Made by a program: the position numbers and the translations under genes. A DNA stretch of 64,000 nucleotides from Perognathus longimembris pacificus (taxonomy: Eukaryota > Chordata > Mammalia > Rodentia > Heteromyidae): the NCBI RefSeq assembly GCF_023159225.1, contig NC_063169.1, positions 61,591,934 through 61,655,933 of the forward strand, written 5' to 3'. Each line of letters begins with the position of its first letter. The first letter of the stretch is position 1. Positions 21,731 through 31,552 of the stretch are shown here, piece by piece. A model generated the notes under the pieces. It was not told the DNA's origin. It saw only the letters and a list, made by a program, of their open reading frames with translations, and made no database searches.

Positions 21731-21841
21731 ATGGAGGAAGACGCGGGAGCTGCTGGCCCGGCGCCGGAGCCCGAGTCCGAGCCGGAAGCCGGCACGTCGG
21801 ACGCCTTCTCCCGACTCTGGACCGACGTGATGGGCATCTTG
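21731..21841 (+). CDS. SASH1: SASH1 coding exon 1 (residues 1-37)
   Basis: This exon encodes the start of SASH1, a SLY-family scaffold whose full protein has a SLY region, an SH3 domain and two SAM domains. The family is linked to TLR4-TRAF6 signalling, cell adhesion and pigmentation. The 37 codons open with MEEDAGAAG, pass through an acidic Pro/Glu-rich stretch (residues 10-20) and end with [15 protein letters not shown], which I recognise as the conserved SASH1 N-terminus. The start was chosen because G at -3 and G at +4 give a strong Kozak context, no in-frame ATG precedes it back to 21662, and the protein match begins here. The exon ends at a consensus donor (gtgagc from 21842) in phase 0. 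As I recall, the human protein has a longer Glu/Pro repeat, so this stretch looks shortened here. The catalytic-free scaffold domains lie on later exons, outside the window. Confidence 0.9.
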
Positions 21842-22098
21842 GTGAGCCACCTGGGGACGGCGGGCCGGGGGCTGCGGGCTCCCAGGCGCCGGGCACCCTT
21901 CCCTAGCCGAGCCGTCTTCCTCTTTCTCCAGAACGTAGGGGGTTAATGCAAGCCCATTAAAGTGTAACCAGCGCGCGAGCGCGTCGCAGACACTTTTTTT
22001 TTTTTTAAACAATCGGGTGTAATGTGCAACAGTTTAACCTGGGACACCTGCCGGGAGGTTGGTCTGGAAAAAGCAACACAGAGCCCTTCCAAGAGAAG

Positions 22099-22332
22099 AT
22101 GGGGCTGAGCGCCCCTAGCTGTAATCGTAGCGACTCGGGAGGCTGAGACCTGAGAAGCACGGTTCGAAGCCAGCCCAGGAAGAAAAGTCCTTGGGGACTC
22201 TCCCATCTCCGATTATCCACCAAAAAGCCAGAAGTGGAGCTGAGGTTTCAGTGGTAGAGCTCCAGCCTTGAGCCAAAAAGCTAAGGGACAGCATCCAGGC
22301 CCCGAGTTAACCCCCCCTCCCCCGCCCCCAGG
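22099..22332 (+). mobile_element. 7SL-Geo composite SINE close to the promoter
   Basis: Starts about 260 bp after the exon 1 donor. ctagctgtaatcgtagcgac, cgaagccagcccaggaagaa, ccaccaaaaagccagaagtg, and a C-rich altered 3' end (ccccccctcccccgccccca). Several CpGs survive, perhaps because the adjoining island is unmethylated. Confidence 0.83.
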
Positions 22333-22373
22333 ACACACACACACACACACACACTCTCTCTCTCTCACACACA

Positions 22374-22409
<36 letters not shown>
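22333..22409 (+). repeat. (CA)n with (CT)n interruption
   Basis: CA units, a short ctctctctctc block, then more CA units, directly after the SINE tail. Confidence 0.95.
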
Positions 22410-22413
<4 letters not shown>

Positions 22414-24430
22414 AGATGAAAATGGGCCTTGTATGTTCTTGGCTGATGGACTGACTTAGCACTGGATCTGGGCGAGGCTGCTGGCCCTGATGTTTATCTC
22501 GTCCCCATTTGTTGTGTGCCCAGGAGAAGAAAAGAACCATTTCCTTACTCAGCACCGCCAGAATGTTTACTTGCCCATTTGCACTTTTCCCATTTGGTAG
22601 AATGACAGGATATTTGTTTTATGTTCAGGGTTAAAAACAATACAACTCTTATTTGTGCTGTCAAGTGTTTTTGAAATGCCCACTGATGAAAACCGCCCGG
22701 GACAGGAGTGGAATTCTGGGAAGCAGTTGGTACACGTGGAGAGGGAAGTTTTAACCTGCTCAGTCAATACCTTGAGGGTATTAGGCAGGTTGGCAGGAAT
22801 TAGGGTTACTCATGTTTAAAATCCACATTTGGAAAAAGACAACTTAATGTAGACATTTGGAGTTGCCAGATTTATGTGTAGATCACCAGGATATTTACTT
22901 GGAGAGCTTTTCTTTTGAGTTGGAGGAGTTGTTTGGAGGAAGCATCTCTTCCTTGGGAATAATAGCATACAGGTTTGAGCTTGGTGGTGAAGCCCTGGGG
23001 CTTTGAAGTTGTCTGTCTGCCTTCCACCTCTCCAAGTGGTTGTCTGGCCAAGTCGTTCCCCCCTCCGGATTCCTAATATCACCCTATGAAAAAGAAGGAG
23101 TGGGAGACTTTCTTGGGTTTTCTGTGGGAGCTTTAGGTATGTTGGTGAGTATCCTGAGCCCCGGGTATTGTCTGGCTTGGGAGGTGCTTCTTTAAGGTGG
23201 GTCTGCTCCTGGGATTTTCCTGCACATAGAATCTTCACTCTCATCTTCCCAGGCATCTTAAAATCCCGGTGATTCCATCGTCATGTGCCCATTTTTATAA
23301 TTATTACTGTACTGAGAACCAGGAAAGATTTCTGTCTTTCCATTCTCAGTATATGCAAATATATGCAACAAAATATACATTTACCTGTAGTACATATAGT
23401 ATAGATATATGTGTATGCACAGTGTACATACAGTATGTATTTTGGATTTAAAGCTTCTTCTTTTTGTTCTCTATACTTTTCAGGTGAATAAGATTCTTAA
23501 ATCCCAGAAAGCTTTAGTAGACATTTTAAAGTGATAGACTTGTCTTTGAAGTGTATCAAGCTGAAGCTTATCTTGTTTCCTGCTGAGATCCTGTTGTGTA
23601 TGTTTTCCATCACCAGGGCTTGCTTTTGGTAACAGAGCCTCCCATCTCTTAGGAGGGCTGCCTGGAGTCTGGCTGAAGTGAAAGTTGGGCAGAAGGTTGT
23701 TTGGGGGAGGCAGTTGGCTGGTAGCGCTTTCTGGATATTTGCTTTCCTTCCCCTGGCCGATTGTGGCTGCGTGTTCCTTGGCTGAGTGAAAAGCTTCCAA
23801 CTTGCTATTCAAAGGGCAGATGCAGGAGAGTGGAAGCTGTGTACATCTACCTAGCTAATACTAATCCACAGCACCGCAGGAAAGAAGGTCAAACAGGTCT
23901 GGAGCAGATTCTGCCCAGGAGCAGAATAGTTCATGTTTCTCCAGTCTGTATATAGACTTTCACAGTGGTCCCATGTAGAGGAAGACTGGCTTCTCCCCTG
24001 TGTGTGCTGGTCTGAACGTATGTGCTGAGAAGGGAAGAATGTTCTAGGAAGCTGTCATCTAGGTGTTTATAAAAGCTGCATCTTTAGAAGACTGTATGAA
24101 GACCCTAAAGCCAGTGATTAGGTCTCCGTGCTTGATGAAATACCACACATCATCTTCATTTTGTGTTTTAAAGTATGGGATTCTGCAGAAGAGATCTGAG
24201 AGTGGAACACACCTGGGTAGTGACGGGGCCCATGCCACTTTGATGCCTCCTCCCGGACAAGGCTCGGAGTCCAGATCTGATAATCCACCCTTAACATTCA
24301 CACTAGTCGGAGAAATTTAACTACGTCCATTTTTTTTGAAGGCAAAACATGATAGAAAGATGTTTTCCCCCATATTGAACATGAGGAAGGAATAACACTT
24401 CCAAACATCGTATTTCACAAAGATTCTAGG
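22410..24430. other. Repeat-poor start of intron 1
   Basis: About 2 kb without SINEs, in contrast to the rest of the intron. An alternating TA/TG-rich stretch lies at about 23,345-23,445. Repeat depletion next to a CpG-island promoter fits selected control DNA, but no specific element is recognised. Confidence 0.5.
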
Positions 24431-24469
24431 CAAAGTTTTTACTCTGCTTTTGTGTGTTGTTGTTTTTAC

Positions 24470-24574
24470 TATTATTATATGCACTGGTACTGGAACATGA
24501 ACTCAGAACCTTGGCTTCCACTTGGCTTTTTCTTTTCTAGGTCAGAGGTCTACCAATTGTGCCACATTCATATT
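24470..24574 (-). mobile_element. Older 7SL-Geo, Geo half (split by insertion)
   Basis: ggtactggaacatgaactca, cttccacttggctttttctt and ggtctaccaattgtgccaca form the tail half of a minus-strand element. Its other half resumes at about 24,803. Confidence 0.65.
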
Positions 24575-24802
24575 TACAGTGTCTTGGGGCTTGAACTCAG
24601 GGCCCCGGGCACTGCCCCTGGGTTCTCTTGCTCAAAGCTAGTGCTCTACTACTTTGAGCTCTACTTCTAGTTTTCTAGTGGTTAATTGGAGTTAAGAGTC
24701 GCACAGACTTTCCTGCTATGGCTGGCTTTGAACTGTGATCCGCAGATGTCAGCCTTCTGAGTAGCTAGGATTACAGGCTTGAGGCCACCAACACCTGGCT
24801 AC
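24575..24802 (-). mobile_element. Younger 7SL-Geo inserted into an older copy
   Basis: Complete minus-strand copy: cttggggcttgaactcaggg, gctcaaagctagtgctctac, agtggttaattggagttaag, gagtagctaggattacaggc. Short ttacag matches flank it. It separates the two halves of another element of the same family. Confidence 0.8.
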
Positions 24803-24911
24803 TTACAGCTTTATGGCAGTTTATTGAAGATAAGACTGTCACAGACTTTCCTAATGGAGCTGGCTTCAAACTTCTATCCAGATTACAGGCATGGGCTGCC
24901 TGCACCTGGTT
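24803..24911 (-). mobile_element. Older 7SL-Geo, head half (split by insertion)
   Basis: agtttattgaagataagact, cctaatggagctggcttcaa and attacaggcatgggctgcct continue the element begun at about 24,470. Confidence 0.65.
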
Positions 24912-24912
24912 G

Positions 24913-25034
24913 TCCTTCCTTCCTTTCTTCCTTCCTTCCTTCCTTCCTTCCTTCCTTCCTTCCTTCCTTCCTTCCTTCCTTCCTTCCTTCCTCCCTCCCT
25001 TCCTCCCCCACTCCCCGCTCCCTCCCTCCCTTCA
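24913..25034 (+). repeat. (TTCC)n / (CCCT)n microsatellite
   Basis: About 90 bp of TTCC units followed by CCCT-rich DNA. It lies at the head (5') end of the minus-strand SINE, so SINE-tail growth does not explain it directly. Confidence 0.95.
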
Positions 25035-25051
25035 TGTAAAAATAAAATTTC

Positions 25052-25230
25052 CAGGGCTGGGAATGTGGCTTAGTGGTAGAGTGCTTTTTTAGCATGCATG
25101 AAGCCCTGGATTTGATTCCTCAGCACCTCATAAGGAGAAAAAGCAGGAAGTGGTGCAGTGGCTCAAAGGAAGCCAGACTGTGCTCAGGCCCTGAGTTCAA
25201 GCCCCAGGACTGGCAAAAACAAAAACCAAA
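25052..25230 (+). mobile_element. IDL-Geo SINE
   Basis: agggctgggaatgtggctta, tttagcatgcatgaagccct, gatttgattcctcagcacct, then Geo with an internal deletion (caggaagtggtgcagtggct joined to agaagc-type sequence) and ttcaagccccaggactggca plus an A-rich tail. Confidence 0.85.
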
Positions 25231-25745
25231 CCCAAATCATACTTCCTTTCAGACCTTCATAGGCCAGAGGGTTTTTACGTGCAGGAACCACAGTCTTCTC
25301 TGAAGGAAGCATGGGAAGTGTTTGTCCTTCTGGGACTTGTGGGTTATCTGTGCCCCAGGGAAGGGTGCTTCCCCTCTCTCCCTCCCTCAGTAAATAAGGG
25401 ATGGCTGTTTGAGTTCCTTAGGACACATTTTGCATTTAAATTAATTCAATCCATGCAGTTAAGCAACCAATAGTTGCTTTCAGATAATTGTTAACAAAAT
25501 ACTTATTTAGGGAAGAAATAAGAACATAATTTAAAGCTTAAATGTTTAAGCAGTGCTGGGATAGATAAATGCTAATGAGCCACTATGTAACTAGAGTGAA
25601 GGAAGGGAAACCAGCTTAGAAAAATACAGGTTTGGGAGTACTTGGAGATATTAATTGCTGACAATGTGATTTTTGTTGACTGAGAAAGAAAAAAAGAAAA
25701 AACATACTTGTTAGATGTAGGAGTCATATCAAAACAGTGTTCTAG

Positions 25746-25940
25746 GCTGGGCACTTACGATTCATGCCTGTAACCCTAGCTACTCCGATGGTTGAGATCT
25801 GAGAGATCACAATTGGAAGCCAGTTCAGGCAAACAAATCCGAGACTCTTCACCAAAAAAATGTAAGAGGAGCAGAGAAAACTAAGGGGCAGTGCCCAGGC
25901 TCGTGTTCAAACTCTAAGGATGGACAGAAAAACAAAACAA
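25746..25940 (+). mobile_element. 7SL-Geo composite SINE, diverged
   Basis: gctgggcacttacgattcat, gcctgtaaccctagctactc, ttggaagccagttcaggcaa, aaggggcagtgcccaggctc. The Geo A-box region is largely deleted. Confidence 0.72.
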
Positions 25941-26244
25941 TAAAGATGTCAATAAAGTCTGCCCAGGTGTATAGTAGCATCTGGGCAATTTCACCCTGCA
26001 AATGAAAATCCTGGTGTTTCCAAGCAATAATGGTAAATTGTGAAATGATGACAAGGCCTAAGCAATGATGGTTCTTGTGAATTGGGCCCTGGACTTTCAG
26101 AGTATGCCCCTTCCCAGTAACTGCTGAGAAGTCCAAAATGACTCAAAGCTATGTGGGATTTTGCTCTCTGATTGCACACCCTGCTTCTGTCATTACATGC
26201 CTGGGGGCTGGGGGGTGGAATGTATGTTGTTATTGTTTATTTTT

Positions 26245-26434
26245 TGGTGCTGACCTGGAGCAGCCCCTGGGCTTTGCTCCAGGCAAGATACTCTACTATT
26301 TGAGCCACATCTCCTGTTCTCAGCTGAGGTTCCCTGGAGTCTCTGGAACTTCCCTGCCTAGCTAGCTGTGAACTGAGATTCTCAGGTCTCAGCCTCCTGA
26401 GTAGCTAGAAGGTCAGCAATGAGCCACCGCCCAG
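26245..26434 (-). mobile_element. 7SL-Geo composite SINE, diverged
   Basis: ctctactatttgagccacat, ggaacttccctgcctagcta, ggtctcagcctcctgagtag, gcaatgagccaccgcccagc. The linker region is replaced by other sequence. Confidence 0.68.
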
Positions 26435-27602
26435 CTGGGTAGTTATTTGATAGAGTAGGAATTGCTATGATTATCAGATATGGGTACATTGATTGGGGGG
26501 GGCAGATTGGTTATCTAAATGGAAAATTGTGACTTTTAAATTGATCATTTTAGCTGCTGCCTCCAGAGTTTGAGGGCCTTTAAAGCCGAGTCAGGCTTTG
26601 AAAACTCTTACTTGTTAACTGTGAAGGGGGTTTGTGGGTGTCTGTTGTTCCTCGGATCTGGCTAGAGGCACCTCCCTCAAACCTGTTTCCTGCTGTTTTT
26701 TACATTTGCTGATCATTTCTCAGCAATGCTTAGTAAATATCCATTGGACAGAGACTCTATTGCTTTCTCCCACCAAAGCTATTGGAAAAAAATTTCTTAG
26801 TCTGGCTGTTTACTCCATTCTTACCCCCCACCCCAACAACAACAACCAAACTATGCCAAAAGAGAAACTTAAGAAAAATTCACCCCTTTCCTTTGTTAGA
26901 CCAAAGTATGTGTGTGGGGGGGCATGAGGGGGGAGATACTAGTGGGCTTTTAAGATTGGAACTCCCTTGAAAGCAGTTAATTTGCATGTCTCTTGGGAAC
27001 TGTCTTAAGCCTGTGAACTTAATTTATTTTATGTGTTGGAATCTTCTTGTGAGCCCAACTTCAAATATTCTGACTTCATCCCAGTTTTATGTTCCTTTTA
27101 GCCTGCTGACAGCTTTAGGGGTTTGCAAGTGGAGGAGTTTGGGATGACATGGGGGGCAGGAGTCTAAAGATCCCCAAGAAATGAGCCCTGACCCCTCTTT
27201 CTGAAGTAGGAGGAATCCAAAAGCTCAGGAAGAGGACACATGTGGGCTTGAACGCAGGTCCTGGTGTGTTATTAATTCTTTGTTGAAGTCAAAGCTAGTG
27301 CTTTGTTAAACCTTGCTGGGGTAGCGGGATGTTTTCCTGTCTAAGCAGACCCCTAGCCGAAGTGACCTTTCCGGTGGCCCCTCCCCTCTCCCATCTCAGC
27401 TGAGATCTGTGCACCCCTGACCCTTTTTGCTTTGCTCAGAGAATGCCTCCCTCTTCTTCTGCTGTCTTAGTTTTTGATTGTTGGCTCCACCTTCTGAAGG
27501 TGGAATGTAGATGTGGGGTGGCGGCTGGCTGGGGTAGGGAGCACTCTGGGGGGATTGCCAGTGCTACACTGGGCCCCATCCATCCCTTACCTTAGCCATT
27601 CC
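26435..27602. other. Intron 1, unique DNA
   Basis: A poly-G block near 26,495 and GGGG-rich runs near 26,915-26,935 occur. No exon or repeat family was recognised. Confidence 0.45.
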
Positions 27603-27842
27603 TTTTTTTTGTGTGTATAAGGGCTTGAACTCAGGGCTTGGCCACTATCCTTGAGCTTTTGTCCCTTAAGGCTAGCACTTTACCACTTGAGGCACAGCTC
27701 TCCTTCCAGCTTTTTGGTGGTTAATTAGAGATTAAAGCCTCACAGACTTTCTTCCTGTTCAGGCTGGCTTTGAACTACTGGCCTTAGATTGGTCTTCTGA
27801 GTAGCTAGGATTACAGGCTTGAGCCACCAGTGTTACCTAGCT
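27603..27842 (-). mobile_element. 7SL-Geo composite SINE
   Basis: aagggcttgaactcagggct, ttaccacttgaggcacagct, tggtggttaattagagatta, gtagctaggattacaggctt. Nearly full length. Confidence 0.83.
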
Positions 27843-28156
27843 GAGATTGGGACATGAATGCCCCAAGTTATAAAGCTATAATTATAAACAGATCAGCTGA
27901 GATCTGCATCCTGTCTTATTTCTTCAAATAGAGCTAATAGTTCTTGGGTTTTATTTTTTTCCCTTGCTGTTTCATAGTTCGTCTCTCCATTTATGTAGAT
28001 ACTTTTGTTGTTCTTTATGTTTTGTTAAAGTGACTATTATTGGCACCATAGTACCTGTTCACCTTTGGCTTCATATCCTGAGGTTTCAGTCACCTACAGT
28101 CAGTCTTAGTCTGAGAATATCAAATGGAAGGTTCTAGAAATAAATAATTCATGTGT

Positions 28157-28234
28157 TTTATTGATTGATTATGGTGCTGGGGATCTAACCCTTGCCCATG
28201 TGAGGCAGTGCTCTACCACTGAGCTATCTCTCCC
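28157..28234 (-). mobile_element. ID-like half of a split B1-dID SINE
   Basis: tggtgctggggatctaaccc, gtgaggcagtgctctaccac and gagctatctctcccgtcc read as a minus-strand ID monomer. The B1 half lies at about 28,466-28,575, beyond an inserted SINE. Confidence 0.7.
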
Positions 28235-28248
28235 GTCCTTGACTTTTT

Positions 28249-28454
28249 TGTTGTTGTTGTCCCTGAGCTTTTTCACTCAAGGCTAGTGTTGTGCTGCTTT
28301 GAGCCACAACTCCACTTCCAGGTTTGGGGTGGTTTTTGGGTGGAGATAAAAGTCTCTCAGATTTTCTTGTCCAGGCTGGCTTTGAACCTCAGTCCTCTGA
28401 TTTCAGCCTCCTCAGTAGCTAGGATTATAGGCATGAGCCGTTGGTGACTGGCTA
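28249..28454 (-). mobile_element. 7SL-Geo inserted into a B1-dID, with perfect target-site duplication
   Basis: ccctgagctttttcactcaa, gctttgagccacaactccac, gtccaggctggctttgaacc, gtagctaggattataggcat. The 14-bp repeat gtccttgacttttt occurs at 28235-28248 and 28455-28468. The first ~30 bases of the Geo tail are missing, replaced by a TTG run. Confidence 0.85.
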
Positions 28455-28465
28455 GTCCTTGACTT

Positions 28466-28575
28466 TTTGAGACCTTTTTTTTTTTTTTCCTTTTATTGTA
28501 GGTCAACTTTAACCCAGGCTGGCCTGGAGATTCTTCTGAATTGCTAGGATTACATTCATGAACCACCATGCCCAG
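28466..28575 (-). mobile_element. B1-like half of a split B1-dID SINE
   Basis: A T run, then aacccaggctggcctggaga, gaattgctaggattacattc and aaccaccatgcccag: a minus-strand B1 block that completes the ID half on the other side of the insertion. Confidence 0.65.
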
Positions 28576-29418
28576 TATAATTACTAAGTTTAAATTGGGT
28601 ACCTTCTGAATAGTATGATGATATAACTTAAGTCTTACCTAGGAATTGCGTCTCCCTGTTGTCCAAAGTCTATGCGTTATATACACCACCCTCCTGTTAA
28701 TTACTTAGTACCATGATGGCTGTTAGATTTCTTGTCAGTGCTTGCATTCTGGTAGTCCTCATTTGATTTAATAATGGCTCCAAAGTACGAGTGCCATGAT
28801 GATGGCCATTGGGATGGGTCATGAAATGCTACAACGTGCTTCTAGAAGGTAGAAATTCTAGACTTACTAGAAAAAATAAAAACCCATATGCTGAGGTTAC
28901 CAAGTTCTACAGTCCAGTAATGTATTTCGAGGGAACTCATTCACATCACTTTCACTGCCACTATATTGTTATTTCATTATTGGGTGTCGATTACCTACCA
29001 TGCCTATTTGTAACTATTTGTACAGGAAAAGCATAGTTACATACAAGGTCCAGGCGTCCACTGGGGTTCTAGGAACATATACCCTGCTGATAGACGGGGT
29101 AGCTGTGCATGTGTCTAGGAAGACATAATTTCGCAGGAAAAACATCTGTACTATCATGCTTTCCCTCATACATACCAAAACCTTTGGGTTTGTTCCTGGC
29201 AGGTTCAGTGGGCGTTTTCTTCCCAGGTGAGGGGAGGGGAAGGAGGCTGGGCCTTCCCAGCATGGGGAAGTGGGTGGAGACCAGACACCAGAGATGGGAG
29301 GAGGGCCCAAACACTCCGGGCCAGGCACTGCTCTGGGAGCGCACATGGCTGCACATCCGTCTGCCAACTCGGTGAGACACCATTGTGGAATTTTAAACTG
29401 GCACTGGTCATGCCATGT
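28576..29418. other. Intron 1, unique DNA with a GC-rich part
   Basis: The stretch 29,190-29,380 is GC-rich and keeps several overlapping frames open on both strands. None has splice sites that fit SASH1 or a recognised domain. Confidence 0.45.
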
Positions 29419-29492
29419 ATTTGGGGGGCGGAGGATGTAATTCAGTGGCAGGGAGCTTGCCTAGCATGTGCAAGGCCTTTGGGTCCAGTTGG
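29419..29492 (+). mobile_element. ID-type SINE monomer
   Basis: ggaggatgtaattcagtggc, gcttgcctagcatgtgcaag, gcctttgggtccag. Single monomer, decayed B box. Confidence 0.6.
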
Positions 29493-29765
29493 CAACACTG
29501 TGAAAAACAAAGGAGCTTTGAGTGTTGGGGTGATGAGCTGGCATTGGGTTTGGAAGGAGAGCAGTGGCCCAGGCTGATATGATGAGAGCCTGGATCACGT
29601 GCTAGCCATTCTTATTATTAGCTCTCCACCACCTCCTGTTAGGCCCAACATTTTACTCAGAATCGAAAGTGATTAACAGTTGCGCCTTGCCAAAATCAAC
29701 ACACCTCAGTGTAAGCCATATATATACACAAATATTGGATAATTAAAGATAAATTAGTAATTCTC

Positions 29766-29878
29766 TTTTTTTGAGATGAAGTTTCACTATGTAGCCTAGG
29801 CTGGCCTTGAACTTATGCTCCTTCTGCCTCAGCCACCCAAGTGCTGAGGTTACAGATATGAGCAACCACGCCCGTCCT
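29766..29878 (-). mobile_element. B1 SINE
   Basis: ttttgagatgaagtttcact, atgtagcctaggctggcctt, gaggttacagatatgagcaa. Typical minus-strand B1. Confidence 0.83.
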
Positions 29879-29890
29879 GTAAATTAAAAA

Positions 29891-29935
29891 GTGTGTGTGT
29901 ACATGTGCGCGTGCGTGCATGCATGCACAGGTGTG
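29891..29935 (+). repeat. Alternating GT/GC/CA tract
   Basis: gtgtgtgtgtacatgtgcgc, gtgcgtgcatgcatgcac. Mostly alternating purine-pyrimidine at the tail of the next minus-strand SINE. Confidence 0.85.
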
Positions 29936-30180
29936 TCAATCCTGGCGCTTGAACTCAGGGCCTTGGCACTGTCCCTGAGGGTTGTTTTTTTGTTTTGTTT
30001 TGTTTTTTTCTCTAGGCTAGCAGTCTGCCATTTGAGCCAAAGCTCCATTTCCAGCTTTTTGGTTTATTGGAGATAAGAGTTTCATGGACTTCCCTGACCA
30101 GGCTGGCTTTGAACCATGATCCTCAGCTCTTGGCCTTCTGAGTAGCTACTATTATAGGCATAAGCCACCAGCATCTGGCT
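29936..30180 (-). mobile_element. 7SL-Geo composite SINE
   Basis: cctggcgcttgaactcaggg, a TTTTG expansion near 29,984-30,010, gctagcagtctgccatttga, ggctggctttgaaccatgat, taagccaccagcatctggct. Confidence 0.83.
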
Positions 30181-30192
30181 CACGAATCATTT

Positions 30193-30275
30193 TGGGGGCC
30201 TTGGAAATTGAACCCCAGGACCTCACACCTGCTAGGGAAGTAAGGACTCCACCACTTAGCTCTACCTCATGTCTA
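30193..30275 (-). mobile_element. tRNA-derived (ID/B2-like) SINE fragment
   Basis: ttggaaattgaaccccagga, cctcacacctgctagggaag and ctccaccacttagctctacc keep the B-box to A-box order on the minus strand. Family uncertain. Confidence 0.55.
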
Positions 30276-31425
30276 AGAGTGAATTTGAATAAATGGAAAA
30301 GGAACTGTGCCAGTGAGGATAGAGAAGACTGAAACTAACCAAACCCATAACAAAACCTGTCATATTCCAAATTGTACACTCCTTTACTTATTCGGCTCCA
30401 ATTGGTAATGAGACCCAGAAATGATAGGCCGTTTCCTATTAGCATACCCTCTGCCCGATGCCTGCTGCCCCTTTGTTCTGTCAGGCATGTCATTGGGCAG
30501 CATGAATTCCCCATGAGGGTGCTGGGGACAACCTGCCACATCTTTCCCAGTGTATCAGGTCACGTAATCTAGACGTTGCCTTTGGATAGTCTCTGTCCCG
30601 GCATGGAGGCAGGCAGACTTGGTAACAGAATGGCTTCTCAGCAGTCAGTACTTTTCTTCTTTACTGAAGGTATCTCCTGGTCTTTCACCTTTCTGAGACA
30701 ACTAATGAATGCTTGAATACATGCAAGATAATGCCCTTCAATCTACACGAAAGAGCTTGAAATCTTTGGGAAAGTCTATAAAGACCAGAGAGGAGTCAAC
30801 TATATCGTTTTGCAAGCAGATTTGATGATGCATTACAGCTTGTTGTAGACTTTCTGAGTGTGCTATGTGACCATGTCTACTGAGGAATGGTCAGGTGCTC
30901 TACCCGCCATGTTGGTTACCTGAACTTACACGGCACGTGGTGATTTATTAAAGGGGCCTCATACCACTGAGGTATAGTAGCAGTTTCTCTGGATTCGAAT
31001 GTTGTGAAACTGAGACTTCATGGTAAGTGTTAAATATTGACTGGTGATTCATCAATGATACATGAAAGGTACAGTAAAATCTGTGTGGTGTAACTTAAGC
31101 ATTAGCAAAGAACAAGTTGATGTTTCAACAGAACAAAGTGTCAGGGATTAACACCTCCTTCCCATTAACATTCTATACAGTCTTGTCACTTTGCTGGGTG
31201 ACACATTCCTAGTTTGTGTCTCTAAGAGGAAGGATGCTTTCTATAGTGGAAGAGTTTCCATGGAAACCAGGAGAGGGGAGCTGCACAGAACCATTGTATT
31301 CCTTAAACATAAGATACCACCCTAGTTCTATGAAGTGCTGCTGTAAATGGTTATATTCCTCTTTGATCAATTCCTTGTGTATTAGAGGGTGTCTTTACAT
31401 ATGTTGACTATCTTTGTGTCCCTAC
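30276..31425. other. Intron 1, unique DNA
   Basis: More than 1 kb without a recognised repeat or exon. Confidence 0.45.
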
Positions 31426-31552
31426 AGTGACCAGGCTTGAACTCAGGGCCATGTGCCTTTGCCTAGTTTTTTTTGCTCAAGGCTGGCATTCTAATCTCAG
31501 CTTCCTGAGATTATAGGCTAGGATTACAGGTATGAGCCAGTGGTGTCTGGAT
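31426..31552 (-). mobile_element. 7SL-Geo SINE with a large internal deletion
   Basis: gaccaggcttgaactcaggg and ttgctcaaggctggcattct join directly to aatctcagcttcctgaga, so the linker and part of the head are lost. It ends taggattacaggtatgagcc. Confidence 0.72.

Larger units (their letters stand above)
21043..21830 (+). other. Stop-start uORF pair and long overlapping frame in the 5' CpG island
   Basis: atggtttaatgg encodes a two-codon uORF (21043-21051) whose stop shares its last base with a second ATG (21051-21053). The second frame stays open for 259 codons, passes the SASH1 ATG out of frame and stops at 21830, 11 bp before the exon 1 donor. No known domain is visible, and GC-rich DNA keeps frames open by chance. 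It matters only if transcription starts upstream of 21,043. Confidence 0.4.
20810..21900 (+). promoter_or_regulatory. SASH1: CpG island promoter of SASH1
   Basis: Base composition changes sharply from AT-rich flanks to very GC-rich DNA dense in CpG (for example ggcgcgcggcgacccgg and ccgccgccgccgcgcgcag). Several GC boxes are visible. The island covers the 5' leader, coding exon 1 and the start of intron 1, the usual arrangement for a broadly expressed vertebrate gene. The exact transcription start cannot be read from sequence alone. Confidence 0.88.

Noticed and set aside
20985..21830. A 281-codon open frame on the plus strand over the CpG island
   Set aside because: It begins at a TTG, has Arg/Pro/Gly-rich composition typical of random GC-rich DNA, and runs out of frame across the recognised SASH1 exon. 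Kept only as a possible uORF.
21160..22012. Minus-strand open frames of 135-225 codons over SASH1 exon 1
   Set aside because: They are complements of a GC-rich coding exon and leader. No domain is recognised and the plus-strand SASH1 match explains the region.
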